From JAJVIP01 sp964405835 (GTDB lineage: Bacteria > Elusimicrobiota > Elusimicrobia > F11), in assembly GCA_964405835.1 (NCBI GenBank), contig CAYOPN010000008.1, positions 1 through 57,973 of the forward strand: a stretch of 57,973 bases of DNA, in the 5' to 3' direction. Each line of letters starts with the position of its first letter. The first letter of the stretch is position 1. A program made the position numbers and the translations under genes. Shown here piece after piece: positions 16,360 to 24,323 of this stretch. Below the pieces are notes generated by a model. It was not told the origin of the DNA. It searched no databases and worked only from the letters and a program-made list of their open reading frames with translations.

Positions 16360-17418
16360 TTATTTAACTGGAGGAAGCACCTCTTTGAACGCGGCCCCGT
16401 AGATGTCCCAAACGGTGAGAAACAAAAGCGCGAGCACGGGACCCAAGACGAACCCTTCGAGCCCCATCATGGTGAGTCCTCCGAGCGTGCTGAGCAGCAC
16501 CAGGAGTTCCGGGACCTCCGTGTCTTTTCCAACGAGGATCGGCCGCAGCACGTTGTCCGCGCTGCCCACCACAACGGCGCACCAGATAAAAACTAGCACG
16601 CCGGCTGTGGTCTGGCCTTTAATGAACAAATAGATGCAAGCCGGTAACCAAATTATTGCCGAGCCCACGTTGGGGACCATGGACAGCACGGCCATCATCG
16701 TGCCCCAAAAGAGCGCACTGGGGATCCCGGCCGCCCAGAGGGCCATGCCAGCGAGCGTGCCCTGCACGGCGCCGATGACAACCAACCCTTTGATGGTCGC
16801 GCGCGCCATGGAGCGAAACCCTTTGAGCAGTTTTTGTTCGTCTTGGTTCTTAAGCGGTATGTAATTGAGGATTTTATCGAGTATCTCAGGTCCGGAAATA
16901 AAGAAGAAAAACATCGCATAGAGCATGATCGCGAAATTCACAAAGAAAATGAGCGTGCCGGCAGTAAGCGCCGAAGCGTGTTTAAAAATCGTGTTACTGA
17001 CGCCGCTGACGGTCTCGCCCACGCGGCTGATGATCTGTTCGCGGTAAGGTGAGACGTATCGGTAACCAGGAAGCCGGGTCAAGTTCTGGTTGATATCTTC
17101 CTTGGTAGAGAGATTTTCTTGGACCCACGGTTTGACGTTCTCGGTGACTTTGAATGCCTGATTAGCGACGACACCGAGAAAACCCGCCAGCGGCAGGATC
17201 ACAATGAGAACAAACCCGAGGAGCGTCAGTCCTGATGCGGCGCCGGCGCGTCCTCTGGTGAATTGGAGCAACCGCAGATACATGGGACGCAACAAGCTGG
17301 AGAAGATGGCCGCAAAAACCAATGTGACCAGAAAGTTTTTGAGCATCCATACAAAGGCGATGCTGACGACCGCTACGAGAAGTAAAAGGAAGGCTTTTTG
17401 AAAAGATTCCGCTTTCAT
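16360..17418 (-). CDS. AI-2E family transporter
   Basis: 352 residues with about eight hydrophobic segments grouped as in the AI-2E (TqsA/YdiK/PerM) family: two pairs near the N-terminus (8-50, 60-85), a less hydrophobic middle (95-150), then segments to the end. The late motif LVLLSTLGGLTMMGLEGFVLGPVLALLF is the family's signature. Members export autoinducer-2 or act as proton-coupled antiporters; the real substrate is often unknown. It stands alone, 53 bases downstream of the aldehyde dehydrogenase start and 40 bases before the alkC stop, with no visible terminator. Confidence 0.88.
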   Translation of the reverse strand: MKAESFQKAFLLLLVAVVSIAFVWMLKNFLVTLVFAAIFSSLLRPMYLRLLQFTRGRAGAASGLTLLGFVLIVILPLAGFLGVVANQAFKVTENVKPWVQENLSTKEDINQNLTRLPGYRYVSPYREQIISRVGETVSGVSNTIFKHASALTAGTLIFFVNFAIMLYAMFFFFISGPEILDKILNYIPLKNQDEQKLLKGFRSMARATIKGLVVIGAVQGTLAGMALWAAGIPSALFWGTMMAVLSMVPNVGSAIIWLPACIYLFIKGQTTAGVLVFIWCAVVVGSADNVLRPILVGKDTEVPELLVLLSTLGGLTMMGLEGFVLGPVLALLFLTVWDIYGAAFKEVLPPVK

Positions 17419-17457
17419 GCGGACGCATCATAGCGCATGGATAGGAATTTTGTTCGG

Positions 17458-18558
17458 TCAGATCGTGAAATGTCCGAGTGGAAAGGCGCGACCATTGATC
17501 AGCGCGTCGACACGGTGGCGGCCTGGATAATGTTTGCGGGTTGTCATGGTTCGGAGGGAGACGTTCTTCGCACAGTGGACGGATTCATTGGATTTAAGTT
17601 TTGCTTCCTTTAGCTTGAACACTTTTGGCGCACTGCGGCCGTTCGATTTCACGTAATGGATTTGAAAATCGATCAGAAAGCGGCTGGCCATGGCGCCGGT
17701 GTTTTTTACCGTGAACGCAATGGTGACCATGTTATTGTCCGGACCTTTTTTTATGGAGGCGGCCGTTATCGCGGCGCGCGTTTTGGCGCTGAAACCAAGC
17801 ACCTTGAGCGCGGCGGGATTTCCCTGCTTTATCATGGAGCGCAGCGCGTGCTCAATCAACCGCCGCCGCTCCGCGGACGCTCCTTTCATCCAACGCGCGG
17901 CCGTTTCGATCAGGAGAGCCGGATGATCTTTGCCGATGTCGTTCAAATTGTTGGCGACCGAGCGCCGCACGTAGAGAGCCGGATCGTCTTTGAGCAGTTC
18001 GAGGAGTTCCAGCACGGGCCGCGGGTCTTTTTGGAAAGCGCGCAAACGCGACGCCCACGGCAGTCGCGGCCGCGTTCCTTCGGAAACCAAGCGCCGCACA
18101 TGCGCGCTCTTGTCGCGCGCCCACGTCTTGAGGCGGTCGAGCACCGCCTCGGGATGACGTTCCAAGTAAGGACGAATGCTGAACTCGGCCGTGAAACGCT
18201 GAGTAAGCTCGTATTGCGCTTTCAGAGAGTGCTCCAAGTGGTCCAATCCATGTTCGGCCACATAGAACAGATACGGCATGTAAAGAAAAACGGACATGCC
18301 GAAATTTTCGGTGCGCTCCAACTTGGGGCCGATGGAAGCCAGCAGAATGCCGATGGCCTTCTTGTAGTCCGACGGTAAATGGCGATGGAGCGCTTTGGCG
18401 ATGTGGCGTCCGCGCGGCATGAGCTCAAGCGCTTCGTAACCGTTTAATACATCAGCGAGAAAGGATTTGGCGGGAAAAGCGGGATGCACCGTGGTGATCA
18501 TGCCCGCTATTTTTTTTGGGACGTCCGGGCCGAAGTGGTTCTTTAGAAGCTCGGCCAT
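17458..18558 (-). CDS. alkC: AlkC-like DNA alkylation repair glycosylase
   Basis: 366 residues. Start at 18558 (MAELLKNHFGPDVPKKIAGMI); the frame runs further upstream, but that part is a shadow of the helicase tail. Residues 1-240 form HEAT-like helical repeats with the family block RRLVSEGTRPRLPWA and DPALYVRRSVANNLNDIGKDHP. Residues 265-366 form an Ig-like domain ending TRKHYPGRHRVDALINGRAF, a layout described for AlkC. AlkC excises alkylated adenines (3-methyladenine) without flipping the base. It begins four bases after the rhlE-like gene, on the same strand, so the two are likely co-transcribed. Confidence 0.82.
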   Translation of the reverse strand: MAELLKNHFGPDVPKKIAGMITTVHPAFPAKSFLADVLNGYEALELMPRGRHIAKALHRHLPSDYKKAIGILLASIGPKLERTENFGMSVFLYMPYLFYVAEHGLDHLEHSLKAQYELTQRFTAEFSIRPYLERHPEAVLDRLKTWARDKSAHVRRLVSEGTRPRLPWASRLRAFQKDPRPVLELLELLKDDPALYVRRSVANNLNDIGKDHPALLIETAARWMKGASAERRRLIEHALRSMIKQGNPAALKVLGFSAKTRAAITAASIKKGPDNNMVTIAFTVKNTGAMASRFLIDFQIHYVKSNGRSAPKVFKLKEAKLKSNESVHCAKNVSLRTMTTRKHYPGRHRVDALINGRAFPLGHFTI

Positions 18559-18562
18559 AAAA

Positions 18563-19945
18563 CTAGTGGTCGCGTCGACGCCACCGGAATTTGTGACGTT
18601 TCGGCTGCTGCTGGTTGGAATGCGGGTGCTGGTTCTGTTGATGCGGTTGTTGAGGCCGGTTCGGTTGGTGCGGCTGGCCCGATTGATGTGATGGGTGTTG
18701 TTGATGCGGTTTGTGCGGTTGATGGGGCTGATGCCGCTGCCCATGGTGCTGTTTCTGTCTCTGATGGTGATGCTGTTGTTGAGACGGTGCATTGGACGGA
18801 AACATTTTCGGTTGTTTGTCGTAGGGAAAATCCGGGATAACGCCGCGCGGGATCGGTTTCTTGATGAAGTTCTCGATTTTTTTCAGAAACTGTTCTTCGT
18901 CGGGCGAGACCAGCGTGAACGCTTCGCCAATGGCTTGCGCGCGGCCGGTGCGTCCGATGCGGTGCACGTAGTCCTCCGGGTGGCGCGGCACGTCGAAATT
19001 GATCACGTGGCTGATGTCTTTCACGTCAATGCCGCGCGCCGCGATATCGGTAGCGACCAGGATCTGGTAACGGCGGTCTTTAAATCCCTGCAGCGCTTGC
19101 TGGCGCTGCGCTTGGCTGCGGTTCGAATGAATGACCGCGGCTTTCTTGTTCCAGTCTTGCAGCGTGCGCAGCAGTTTGTTCGCGCCATGTTTCGTGCGCG
19201 TGAAAATGAGCGCCGACGTCATGTTGCCCAATTCCAAGATCGCCTGCAGCAGCGCCTTTTTCTGGCCTTGCGGTACCGGATAGACCATCTGGGTCACATT
19301 GGCGGAGGTGGCGGTTGAAGAAGGCGACAAGTCCACCACGGCCGGGTTTTTCAGAAATTGATTGGTGAGTTGTTTGATCTCGTTCCCGAACGTGGCCGAG
19401 AAGAAAAGCGTCTGACGTTGCGACGGAAGATGGGAAATGATCCGTTTAATGTCCGGCAAAAAACCCATGTCGAGCATGCGGTCGGCTTCATCCAGCACCA
19501 AGGTCGAAGTGAATTTCAATGACACGGCTTTCCGGTTGAGCAAGTCCATCAAACGGCCCGGTGTGGCGATCACAATTTCCGGCGAGTGCCGCAATTGTTG
19601 GATTTGCTGGTTGATGTTCGCGCCACCCAAAATGAGAACACTTTTAATTTGAGTTCCGCGCGCAAGGTCGTTGGCGACGGAAATGACTTGCGCGGCGAGT
19701 TCGCGCGTGGGCGTAAGGACGAGCGCGGACGGCCGGAATGACTGTGGACGGCGTATGAGTCCTTCAAGAATGGGAATGATGAACGCGCAGGTCTTGCCGG
19801 TGCCGGTCTGGGCGCAGGCGCGGACATCGCGACCTTTTAACGCTTCCGGAATAGCGCTGGCCTGCACGGGCGTCGGCTCCGCGTAACCGAGGTTCGTGAT
19901 GGAATGGAGAAGTTGGGGCGATAGCCCGAATCGAGAGAAACCCAT
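18563..19945 (-). CDS. rhlE: DEAD-box RNA helicase with His/Gln-rich tail
   Basis: 460 residues from the ATG at 19945; a GTG six codons upstream is less likely. The core is a full DEAD-box helicase: Q-motif region FSRFGLSP..GY..PTPVQ, Walker A AQTGTGKT (about 45-52), PTRELA, LVLDEADRMLDMGF, FFSATF, and HRIGRTGRA. This subgroup (RhlE) remodels RNA in ribosome assembly and decay. The last 72 residues are low in complexity, with about 17 His and 22 Gln plus Pro, then a basic end (KFRWRRRDH). The tail may bind RNA or metal, but its sequence matches no domain I know. alkC follows directly. Confidence 0.93.
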   Translation of the reverse strand: MGFSRFGLSPQLLHSITNLGYAEPTPVQASAIPEALKGRDVRACAQTGTGKTCAFIIPILEGLIRRPQSFRPSALVLTPTRELAAQVISVANDLARGTQIKSVLILGGANINQQIQQLRHSPEIVIATPGRLMDLLNRKAVSLKFTSTLVLDEADRMLDMGFLPDIKRIISHLPSQRQTLFFSATFGNEIKQLTNQFLKNPAVVDLSPSSTATSANVTQMVYPVPQGQKKALLQAILELGNMTSALIFTRTKHGANKLLRTLQDWNKKAAVIHSNRSQAQRQQALQGFKDRRYQILVATDIAARGIDVKDISHVINFDVPRHPEDYVHRIGRTGRAQAIGEAFTLVSPDEEQFLKKIENFIKKPIPRGVIPDFPYDKQPKMFPSNAPSQQQHHHQRQKQHHGQRHQPHQPHKPHQQHPSHQSGQPHQPNRPQQPHQQNQHPHSNQQQPKRHKFRWRRRDH

Positions 19946-20039
19946 AGGGCAGGCATTGTACACACATTCCCGTTTGAACCAAGATGTTTCTCGCCCATAA
20001 TCAATTCCCAGGGTGAGCTGAATAACGCATCATCGGGGC

Positions 20040-20627
20040 GTGAACAATCAACTGCGCCAAACCCGCTTCCTGCTCGAAGAAACCGACGCCGTCCGTTTGC
20101 CGGAGTCATTGGCCGAAGTCGCCGTCGTTGGACGTTCAAACGTGGGGAAAAGTTCGACGTTGTGCGCGCTCTGCGAGAACAAGGGCCTGGCGCGCGTGTC
20201 GAAAACGCCCGGCCGCACGCGCGGCATCAATGTTTTTGAAGCGGCCAAGGGGAAATGGTTGGTGGACCTGCCTGGATACGGTTATGCCGATGCTCCCAAA
20301 CGCGAACGCGAATATTGGCCCAAAATGATCGGCAATTATCTCGGCGGCCGGCCCAACATGAAAATGATTTTTGTGCTCGTGGATGCCGAATTGGGAATCG
20401 GCCCCGCCGATATGTCCATGCTGCATTGGCTCAAGGACCAGAAGACCCCCTGCCGCGTCGTCGGAACCAAAGTGGACCGCATGGGGGGATCGCGCCAATG
20501 GGAATACCGGAAAAAAATGGCCGCCTCGATTGGTTTAAATCCCGAAGAGATCCATTGGACCAGCTCGAAGAAAGGGTACGGCGTGAAGGAGCTAAGGAAC
20601 GAAGTGATCGAGGCGCTCGGACTCTAG
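20040..20627 (+). CDS. engB: Ribosome biogenesis GTPase EngB (YsxC/YihA)
   Basis: 195 residues from a GTG. All GTPase motifs are there: G1 GRSNVGKSS (31-39), G2 around TPGRTRGIN (56-64), G3 DLPGYGYA (76-83), G4 TKVD (143-146) and G5 SSKKG. The G3 form DLPGYGYA is the EngB hallmark. The protein helps assemble the large ribosomal subunit and is usually essential. It is divergent from rhlE, and its stop lies 2 bases from the stop of the convergent GNAT gene. Confidence 0.96.
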   Translation: MNNQLRQTRFLLEETDAVRLPESLAEVAVVGRSNVGKSSTLCALCENKGLARVSKTPGRTRGINVFEAAKGKWLVDLPGYGYADAPKREREYWPKMIGNYLGGRPNMKMIFVLVDAELGIGPADMSMLHWLKDQKTPCRVVGTKVDRMGGSRQWEYRKKMAASIGLNPEEIHWTSSKKGYGVKELRNEVIEALGL

Positions 20628-20629
20628 AT

Positions 20630-21271
20630 TTATTTCTTGGCGAAGAGGACCACGTTGAAGGTCTGGCCGCGCACACGAAACCCTTTGCGGAGCTCCTGAA
20701 CATGAAACCCCAAACGTTCAAAAAACCGGTTCGCCGGAACATTGTCTTCGCGGGTCTCAGCCAAGAGCATCGTGATACCTTTCGAGCGCGCCTGCTCTTC
20801 TAATTGATGGATCAGCAATGTGCCGACTCCCTTTCCTTGGGCGCCTGGCGCGATGTTGATGTGCAGATGCGCGCAACGGGGATCACGTGGAAAGTACGTC
20901 TCCATTTTTTCAGGTTTTTTGGGAAACATGGCCGAGCCGATCAAGCTCCACACCCGGCTTTCCCAGAACAGGCCTTTTAGGAACATTTTGCCCAGGAGCC
21001 GCGGCAGTATTTGAGTGGACATGACACGCTGGCGTTGATTTTCGTCGAAGCAACCGGTCACATAACCGGCGACCCGCCCGTCGATTTCGGCGATCCAAAT
21101 GGCATCGGGTTCGTGGTCGGTGTAGTAACCGGTCCAGAAATCGGCGAAAATCTCGCGATCGGGGAACACGCCGTCGATGGGTTTGCCGGCATGGCCGGTA
21201 TCGCAACACAACTCACGGATGGCGTTCTTATCGGCCGGCTGATACGGCCTGATAACAGGTTTGGAATCCAT
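20630..21271 (-). CDS. GNAT family N-acetyltransferase
   Basis: 213 residues in a GNAT fold. Residues 5-80 give the N-terminal strands (VIRPYQPADKNAIRELC; AIWIAEIDGRVAGYVTG). Motif A, which binds acetyl-CoA, is HINIAPGAQGKGVGTLLI (about 138-155), followed by the NVPANRFFERLGFHV block typical of the family. A long insert (about 85-130) separates the two halves. Substrate unknown; members acetylate amines on small molecules or proteins. It is convergent with engB and divergent, by about 43 bases, from the DUF1398 gene. Confidence 0.88.
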   Translation of the reverse strand: MDSKPVIRPYQPADKNAIRELCCDTGHAGKPIDGVFPDREIFADFWTGYYTDHEPDAIWIAEIDGRVAGYVTGCFDENQRQRVMSTQILPRLLGKMFLKGLFWESRVWSLIGSAMFPKKPEKMETYFPRDPRCAHLHINIAPGAQGKGVGTLLIHQLEEQARSKGITMLLAETREDNVPANRFFERLGFHVQELRKGFRVRGQTFNVVLFAKK

Positions 21272-21314
21272 CGTAATATCTTAGCTTTGAAGGGCGAGTA
21301 ATATAAGGAGATCT

Positions 21315-21719
21315 ATGTTGGACATCGAAAGTATTAACCGTGTTTATAAGGAAGCAGCGGAAAAGCAATGGTCGTATCCCTACCTGTTCAATTCCCTGAA
21401 GTCCATCGGCATTGAGCGCTATGAAGTGAACGTTCTTACCCACGAAATCAAGTACGTTGGCGGCGGCACATCGTTGCTGGGACCCAAACCCCAAGGCGCG
21501 GATTACAAACCTCTCAAAGCCGGCCCGAAGTACGATGAACCGGCGCTGAAGTTGGCTATCAAACGCTCTCAAGAGCGGGCCATCACGTACCCGCAGTTTC
21601 TTGAAGAGATCGCCGCGGCCGGTATCGCTTTCTACCGGGTGGACATGGGCCCGCGCACCGTTACCTACCATGGGCCAGGCAAAGACAAGCTGGTCGAAAA
21701 AGTACCCGAGACCAAATGA
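21315..21719 (+). CDS. DUF1398 (YbcV-like) protein
   Basis: 134 residues matching the small DUF1398 family of unknown function: SYPYLFNSLKSIGIERYEVNVLTHE near the N-terminus, a GG-T-S turn, and YPQFLEEIAAAGIAFYRVDMGPRTVTYHG toward the end. The two halves look like a tandem of the same alpha-beta unit. A ribosome site (AAGGAG) sits before the ATG. The stop overlaps the start of the release-factor-like gene by 4 bases, so the two are translationally coupled; why is unclear. Confidence 0.82.
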   Translation: MLDIESINRVYKEAAEKQWSYPYLFNSLKSIGIERYEVNVLTHEIKYVGGGTSLLGPKPQGADYKPLKAGPKYDEPALKLAIKRSQERAITYPQFLEEIAAAGIAFYRVDMGPRTVTYHGPGKDKLVEKVPETK

Positions 21720-22114
21720 CGCTGGATGCGTGGCAGGCGCTCGAAGAGCGTTTGCGTGGGCTGGGGATCCGGCCGCAAGATTTAAGCGAACATTTTGTCC
21801 GGTCGGGCGGGCATGGGGGGCAGAACGTAAATAAGGTCTCTTCCTGTGTGGTCCTGACCCACCGGCCCACCGGAATTACCATCCGCTGCGAGGAAGAACG
21901 CTCCCAGACCCAAAACCGATTTCTGGCGCGTAAGCGGTTAGCGGAAAAACTGGAGGCGTTGGAGGCGGCCCGCATCCGAGAGAAACGATATACCGCCGAA
22001 AAAGCCCGCCGTCAGAAGCGTAAACGCAACAAGACCTCCAAGGAGCGGACGCTTGAGTTCAAGCGCCGCCGCTCGGAGGTCAAGAAAAGCCGTCAGTCGC
22101 GCTGGGGCGACTAA
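21716..22114 (+). CDS. Peptide chain release factor-like protein (GGQ domain)
   Basis: 132 residues holding one RF-1 catalytic domain without a codon-recognition domain. The peptidyl-tRNA hydrolysis motif GGQ is in RSGGHGGQNVNK (about 29-40), followed by VSSCVVLTHRPTGITIRC and a long basic helical tail (KRKRNKTSKERTLEFKRRRSEVKKSRQ). Such proteins act on stalled ribosomes, as ArfB does, or in RNA-repair-linked release, as PrfH does. The tail here resembles the ArfB type, which inserts into the empty mRNA channel. Its end overlaps the convergent CmpX-like gene by 4 bases. Confidence 0.87.
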   Translation: MTLDAWQALEERLRGLGIRPQDLSEHFVRSGGHGGQNVNKVSSCVVLTHRPTGITIRCEEERSQTQNRFLARKRLAEKLEALEAARIREKRYTAEKARRQKRKRNKTSKERTLEFKRRRSEVKKSRQSRWGD

Positions 22115-22836
22115 CGAACGACGCGCATCTTTGGTTCGGGAGTTGTTTTCCCTCTCGGTGTCAGGTCGCGGATCAGTTTCTCCGCCATATCTTTCCCTGC
22201 CATACCGAACGCGACGCCAAAGGCGATCGCGCAACCTAGACCGATGGACGCCATGATGATTGTCATGGAATTCGTCAGGATGCTGAGATCGAACCCCAAT
22301 GTTTCCAGGGCCATGAAGCCCGAGAACAAGATCACGAGACCATGCGTAATCCGCTGCAACGCCAGCGAGCTCTTAATATGGTTCGCATCGGCGGCGCGGC
22401 ATACGATTCCGCCGGCAAGGTCACCGAGATAAAGACCTCCTGCCAGGATGAGCACCGAGGCCAGGATCTGCGGCGCCAACATGAGCATGCGTCTTATAAA
22501 GGCCGGCACCACCCACAAGCCCAAGACATCGGAGGCCGCCATCAATGTGGCCACGGCCACAACGATGGAGACGCAAATTCCGGTCAGGTGCATCAGGGAT
22601 GGCCCAAGGCCAAGCCGGTACAACACGGTCGACACGCCCGTCCGGCGGGCAAAATCATCGATCGGCATCATCCTATCCACGTGGCCCAGCGCAAGCCGAA
22701 GCCCGCGATTGACCCATAGACCGATCAGCAGAAGGACGACGCCTCCAATGACCGGTGGAAGGAATGACATGAGACGAATGGCGATGGTCTCGAGTGGGAC
22801 CAGTGCGTTTGTGAAGAACCCAAGTAGCATTTCCAT
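22111..22836 (-). CDS. CmpX-like small mechanosensitive-channel family protein
   Basis: 241 residues with four or five hydrophobic segments (about 22-42, 80-105, 118-140, 165-185, 188-215). The last block, IMASIGLGCAIAFGVAFGMAGKDMAEKLI, is the conserved TM-helix/MscS-like pore motif of the CmpX family. A typical MscS beta domain is missing and the protein ends soon after. Members sit in the inner membrane and are tied to tension or ion response; direct channel activity of this one is not shown. About 220 bases upstream hold no gene. Confidence 0.8.
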   Translation of the reverse strand: MEMLLGFFTNALVPLETIAIRLMSFLPPVIGGVVLLLIGLWVNRGLRLALGHVDRMMPIDDFARRTGVSTVLYRLGLGPSLMHLTGICVSIVVAVATLMAASDVLGLWVVPAFIRRMLMLAPQILASVLILAGGLYLGDLAGGIVCRAADANHIKSSLALQRITHGLVILFSGFMALETLGFDLSILTNSMTIIMASIGLGCAIAFGVAFGMAGKDMAEKLIRDLTPRGKTTPEPKMRVVR

Positions 22837-23055
22837 ACATCACCTCTCAGGTGTGACCACAACATGCGACCTTTTTAATATAGCCCCTCCCCCTCTTGTG
22901 TCAATCACCGAAAACGGCGCGCGAATCCCGGCCTTTTTTCAGGCTCTGAAAACACCCCTGAAAATTCACTTCATAAAGACAGGTCGAATTTGACCCATGA
23001 AAACAGGGCGCAAACAAGGGGGGATTCCTTAAGCTGCTACTTCGGGCAGGGCTAG
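22837..23055. other. Intergenic region, no gene seen
   Basis: 219 bases between the CmpX-like and peroxiredoxin genes, both leftward. It is AT-richer at its left end (TTTTTAATATAG). I see no convincing promoter, hairpin terminator, RNA gene or repeat. Confidence 0.5.
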
Positions 23056-23580
23056 CTAGGGGTTTTTGGTTTGAAGTTTGGACAACACGTCGCGAATTTC
23101 CTGGCTGTGTTTTCGGGGGTTCACAGAGGGATTGGCATAAAGAATGGTGCCGTCCTTGCCAATGACAAACGTGGCCCGGTCCGGGACCAGCATGCCGGCC
23201 ACGCCGAACGCCTTGGCGACGACCTTTTTCTCGTCGGCAATCAACGGGAACGGAAGCTGATATTTCTCGATAAATTTTTTATGGGACGCAATCGAATCGT
23301 AACTGGCGCCGACCACGGTGGCATTCAGGTTGCGGAACGCGGTGATGTCATCGCGCAGGCCACAGGCCTCGGCGGTGCAGCCCGGTGTGTCGTTTTTGGG
23401 ATAGAAGTAGAGCACGATTGGCGCCTTGTCGAGCCATTCGTTCAACCGAAACGTGGTGCCGTCGCTGAGGGGTGCCGAGACGTTGGGCGCTTTGTCGCCT
23501 TCTTTCAGCGCCGCTCCCGCGGGAATGATCATCGCGGTCAATGAAATGAAAAGCGCTGCCAGTTTTTTAATTGGTCTCAT
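23056..23580 (-). CDS. Secreted peroxiredoxin, PrxQ/BCP type
   Basis: 174 residues with a signal peptide (MRPIKKLAALFISLTAMIIPAGA). The thioredoxin-fold catalytic site is FYPKNDTPGCTAEACGLRD: peroxidatic Cys68 and, five residues on, resolving Cys73, the C-x4-C arrangement of PrxQ/BCP. Later conserved parts are VVGASYDS, PLIADE and RATFVIGKDG. It removes peroxides using a thiol partner; export makes it a periplasmic enzyme, less usual than the cytoplasmic BCP. It overlaps the stop of the phosphatase gene by 4 bases and is the second gene of that pair. Confidence 0.92.
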   Translation of the reverse strand: MRPIKKLAALFISLTAMIIPAGAALKEGDKAPNVSAPLSDGTTFRLNEWLDKAPIVLYFYPKNDTPGCTAEACGLRDDITAFRNLNATVVGASYDSIASHKKFIEKYQLPFPLIADEKKVVAKAFGVAGMLVPDRATFVIGKDGTILYANPSVNPRKHSQEIRDVLSKLQTKNP

Positions 23581-24158
23581 AATTCATCCCTCCGGTTCCA
23601 CAATTCAATCACGTCGCGGGGGCCATTCTTGCTGGTCCCCAAAATACTGATAGATCCGGTGGAAGATGCCAAAATTTTGGCGTTTACGACCGGCATTCCC
23701 ACCCACCGCGCGGCCAGCACGCGCGTGAAATGGCCATGGGAAAACAGCGCCACATTTCCATTGGTTTCGCGCAGCGAAGCAATTAAACGGTCGGCGCGCG
23801 CGGTCACCTGTTGGGGGGATTCGCCATTCGGACAGCCATGCTCAAAAATCATCCAGCCCGGGTGGCGCGCCACAATTTCCTTCGAAAGCAAACCCTCATA
23901 GTCGCCGTAGTCCCATTCGCGCAGGTCGTCCGTCACTTCCATTCTCGCGCCGATGCCGGCCAGTTCGCAGGTGCGTCGTGCGCGTTGGCGCGGACTTGAT
24001 AACACGCGTTCGAACATCACGCCGCGCAAATTTTTTTCCAAAGCGCGCGCTTCTTGTTCACCATGAGCCGTAAGGGGAACATCGGTGGTCCCGGTGTGCT
24101 TTCCCGAGATCGTCCATTCCGTCTGGCCGTGCCGCAATAAATAAATTTTATCTGCCAT
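23577..24158 (-). CDS. Histidine phosphatase (phosphoglycerate mutase-like)
   Basis: 193 residues. The branch-1 histidine-phosphatase core is plain: LLRHGQTEW (catalytic His10), SSPRQRARRT, REWDYGDYEG and the late SHGHFTRVLAARW. The protein is too short to be a cofactor-dependent glycolytic mutase with certainty; it resembles the GpmB/CobC type that removes phosphate from small molecules. It is cytoplasmic with no signal. It is the first gene of a leftward pair with the peroxiredoxin, overlapping by 4 bases. Substrate unknown. Confidence 0.9.
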   Translation of the reverse strand: MADKIYLLRHGQTEWTISGKHTGTTDVPLTAHGEQEARALEKNLRGVMFERVLSSPRQRARRTCELAGIGARMEVTDDLREWDYGDYEGLLSKEIVARHPGWMIFEHGCPNGESPQQVTARADRLIASLRETNGNVALFSHGHFTRVLAARWVGMPVVNAKILASSTGSISILGTSKNGPRDVIELWNRRDEL

Positions 24159-24273
24159 ATACCGGTGCTGATTGTACGGGTTTTATTGATTCTTCTTACA
24201 TTTTTGTTAGGTGAATTTTTTCCGCACATCGAGTTTGAAGCAGAGGGCAATCAAGGTTAAATCAGGCCGCAAA

Positions 24274-24298
24274 GGAAGAGCGCCCGCTTTGCAAGCGG
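24274..24298 (+). other. tRNA-Ala(UGC)-like fragment
   Basis: GAAGAGCGCCCGCTTTGCAA and the following GCGG match the end of the D-arm and the anticodon arm of a tRNA-Ala, with the TGC anticodon in place. The 5' D-stem half (GCTC), acceptor stem and a proper T-arm are missing, so it is no working tRNA. It may be a remnant or a chance hairpin. Confidence 0.35.
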
Positions 24299-24323
24299 CC
24301 CGGGGATTTGGGATTCTCGGCCC

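Noticed and set aside
18559..18792. N-terminal extension of the alkC frame rich in Asn/Arg repeats
   Set aside because: It is the shadow of the His/Gln-rich tail of the helicase in another frame; alkC starts at 18558.
24250..24323. Full tRNA-Ala gene
   Set aside because: Only the anticodon arm matches; acceptor stem, D-stem and T-arm are absent.
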